A stretch of DNA of 64,000 nt from Pseudoduganella plicata (GTDB lineage Bacteria > Pseudomonadota > Gammaproteobacteria > Burkholderiales > Burkholderiaceae_D): NCBI RefSeq assembly GCF_004421005.1, contig NZ_CP038026.1:1984001-2048000 (forward strand). Direction: 5' to 3'. A model generated the notes under the pieces. The model was not told where the DNA came from, ran no database searches, and worked only from the letters and a program-made list of their open reading frames with translations. Position numbers and translations under genes: made by a program. Of the stretch, positions 62,101 to 64,000 are shown one piece after another. Numbering within the stretch: position 1 is the stretch's first letter; every line of letters starts with the position of its first letter.

Positions 62101-64000
62101 TCATGGTCCAGCCGCCTTCTCCAGCTCGCGCAGCACGCGCGCCACGCGGTCGGACAGCTTTTCCGTCGTCAGCTTCTCGCGGAAGCGCTCCACCATCAGC
62201 GCGAAGCCGAACGGCGTGGCCCGCTTTGTTTCGTGATAGCTGACGGCGCGGCCCCGCAGCGCTTCCAGTGTGGCGCGCAGCCGGTTCAGCTCCAGCTCCT
62301 GTTCCAGCACTTCGCGCTGCGCCTGCGTCAGCAGCAGGTTGGCGGCGTCGTGCTTGCGAAAGACCTCGAAGAACAGCGACGACGACGCCTGGATCTGCCG
62401 GTTGCTTTTCGGCTGGCCCGGATAGCCCTGGAACACCAGGCCGGCGATGCGGGCGATCTCGCGAAAGCGCCGCTGCGACATCTCCGTCGCGTTCAGGCTG
62501 GCCAGTACGTCCTCCAGCAGGCCATCGGTGCTGAACAGGTCCACGTCGCTGCCATGGGCGGGTGCGAAGACCGTCGGCCAGTCGACGGTTTCCGATGCCA
62601 GCAGCTCCAACCCGTAGTCGTTGACGGCAATGGAAAACGTGATCGGCCGTGTGCGTCCGATGCGGTAGGCGAACAGGGACGCCAGGCCGATGTGCACGGC
62701 GCGCCCGGCGAAGGGATAGAGGAACAGGTGGTGGCCTTCGCGGCTGTGCAGGCTCTCGATGACGGTGCGTTCGGGCGTTGGCAGCGCCGACCAGCGCGCC
62801 TGGATCTCCAGCAGCGGCGCGATCGCCAGCATTTCAGGGCCGCTGTAGACGCCTTCCGTGACGAGGCGCATCTGCGCCAGCGCCGCATGCGCCAGCTCGG
62901 ACGACAGCGGCATCTTGCCGCCCTGCCAGCGCGGCACGGCGCCCTTTGCGCCCGTGGCCCGCTTCACGTAGGCCGTCATCTCGTGCACGCGGATGAATTC
63001 GAGGATACGGCCGCCGAACAGGAAGTTGTCGCCCTTGTTCAGGCGCGAGATGAACCCCTCTTCCACCGTGCCGATCCGTCCGCCGCTCTGGTACTTCACC
63101 TGGATCATGGCTTCCGAGACGATGGTGCCGATGCCCATCCGGTGGCGCCGGCCGATCGCGGCATCCGGCACGCGGTAGATGCCCTCCTCGTCCGGCAGCA
63201 CGCGCCGGTATTCGGGATAAACGGTGAGACTCTGGCCGCCACGCGCCACAAAATCAAGCGCCCATTGCCATTCGTCTTCCGTCAGATGACGGTACGACCA
63301 CGCGGTGCGCACCTCGGCGAACAGTGCCTCCGAACGGAAGCCGCCGCCCAGCGCCACCGTGACCAGGTGCTGTACCAGCACGTCGAGCGGCTTTTCCGGC
63401 ACGCTGCGCGCTTCGATGTCGCGGTCCTTGACAGCCTGGATGGCGCCGGCCGCCTCCAGCAATTCGAGGCTGTGCGTAGGCACCAGCGTGACGCGCGACA
63501 CCCGCCCCGGCGCATGGCCCGAGCGTCCCGCGCGCTGCAGCAGCCGGGCAATGCCCTTGGCGCTGCCGATCTGCAGCACCCGTTCGACGGGCAGGAAGTC
63601 CACGCCCAGGTCAAGACTCGACGTGCAGACGACGGCCTTCAGCTCGCCCTTCTTCAGGCCCAGCTCGACCCAGTCGCGCACTTCCTTGTCCAGCGAGCCG
63701 TGATGCAGCGCGATGATGCCGGCCCAGTCGGGCCGCGCCTCCAGCATGTTCTGGTACCACAGCTCCGCCTGCGAACGGGTATTGCAGAACACCAGCGTCG
63801 TCGCATTCTGCTCGATCTCGTCGATCACGGCGGGCAGCATCTGGATGCCGAGGTGGCCGGCCCACGGGAAGCGCGACGGGTTGGCGGGAATCAGCGTATC
63901 GACGCGCAGATCCTTGCGGATGCTTCCCTCCACGGTGGCCCCTGGCATGTCCGCGCCCAGCAGCACGTCCTTGGCGCGCGCCAGGTTGCCCAGGGTCGCG
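62101..64000 (-). CDS. Ligase-associated DEXH-box DNA helicase (Lhr-like), N-terminus cut
   Basis: The visible 632 residues are the C-terminal part; the gene continues beyond the right edge, so the Walker A and DEXH motifs are not seen. Present are [15 protein letters not shown], the second RecA domain ([50 protein letters not shown]) and the Lhr-type winged-helix and C-terminal region typical of the ligase-associated branch. It should unwind or remodel damaged DNA before nuclease PdeM and the ligase act. Confidence 0.93.
   Translation of the reverse strand, partial: ATLGNLARAKDVLLGADMPGATVEGSIRKDLRVDTLIPANPSRFPWAGHLGIQMLPAVIDEIEQNATTLVFCNTRSQAELWYQNMLEARPDWAGIIALHHGSLDKEVRDWVELGLKKGELKAVVCTSSLDLGVDFLPVERVLQIGSAKGIARLLQRAGRSGHAPGRVSRVTLVPTHSLELLEAAGAIQAVKDRDIEARSVPEKPLDVLVQHLVTVALGGGFRSEALFAEVRTAWSYRHLTEDEWQWALDFVARGGQSLTVYPEYRRVLPDEEGIYRVPDAAIGRRHRMGIGTIVSEAMIQVKYQSGGRIGTVEEGFISRLNKGDNFLFGGRILEFIRVHEMTAYVKRATGAKGAVPRWQGGKMPLSSELAHAALAQMRLVTEGVYSGPEMLAIAPLLEIQARWSALPTPERTVIESLHSREGHHLFLYPFAGRAVHIGLASLFAYRIGRTRPITFSIAVNDYGLELLASETVDWPTVFAPAHGSDVDLFSTDGLLEDVLASLNATEMSQRRFREIARIAGLVFQGYPGQPKSNRQIQASSSLFFEVFRKHDAANLLLTQAQREVLEQELELNRLRATLEALRGRAVSYHETKRATPFGFALMVERFREKLTTEKLSDRVARVLRELEKAAGP

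Overview
This window reads as chromosomal DNA from a betaproteobacterium of the Oxalobacteraceae, most like Massilia, Duganella or Pseudoduganella. The basis is very high GC, the gene order leuC-leuD-leuB-asd-fimV-truA-trpF-trpB-trpA-accD-folC-dedD-cvpA-purF, the rpsF-priB-rpsR-rplI-dnaB block, and many 'GACAGGC' and 'GGGGTCAG' type intergenic dyads. The assignment rests on gene content and recognised protein families, not on a database search. No rRNA, tRNA, CRISPR array, prophage or intact insertion sequence was recognised.

Layout. 1-3100: the end of a TauE/SafE exporter and a copper-efflux pair (copA-cueR) with a CueR-type operator. 3107-13751: a minus-strand block that reads, in transcription order, GAF/HD-GYP protein, CHASE2 adenylate-cyclase protein, TpsB outer-membrane transporter, a 1425-residue TpsA exoprotein with about 37 Asn-Pro-Gly repeats, and a FecR-domain protein. 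Divergent from it, 13985-17036 encodes a metallo-beta-lactamase-fold enzyme, a small membrane protein, two tandem paralogues of no recognised family and a VOC protein. 17038-20891: GNAT and XRE-cupin genes, an SBF-like transporter, and a DUF47/Pit phosphate uptake pair. 20974-25204: replication and ribosomal genes, then lexA with two perfect SOS boxes. 25414-44422: a long biosynthetic run on the minus strand (homocysteine-type PLP enzyme, purF, cvpA, dedD, folC, accD, trpABF, truA, fimV, asd, leuBDC). 44730-47455: an isolated cheZ-cheA pair. 47834-50247: UspA, a NarL-type regulator and an FNR-like regulator, with an FNR-type box in front. 50423-52221: hemP, a small unknown gene and a DUF2325 gene behind a Fur-like box. 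52378-59827: a TonB-dependent receptor, then a PepSY / DUF2271 / DUF4198 / ApbE / diflavin-reductase operon behind a perfect Fur box. 60036-64000: stress-type small genes and the ligase-associated repair pair pdeM plus an Lhr-like helicase cut by the window edge.

How the genes may work together. The best candidate for a little-described system is the iron-regulated operon at 55448-59888. ApbE attaches FMN covalently to proteins, and the neighbouring DUF2271 protein carries an exact DGVSGAT motif like the flavinylation sites of NqrC and RnfG. I infer a transmembrane electron chain: cytosolic NAD(P)H, then the membrane-anchored diflavin reductase, then PepSY, then a periplasmic FMN-loaded DUF2271, probably for ferric iron or another oxidised metal. 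The second candidate is the second-messenger plus two-partner-secretion block at 3107-17036, where cAMP and c-di-GMP enzymes sit directly upstream of a secreted adhesin.
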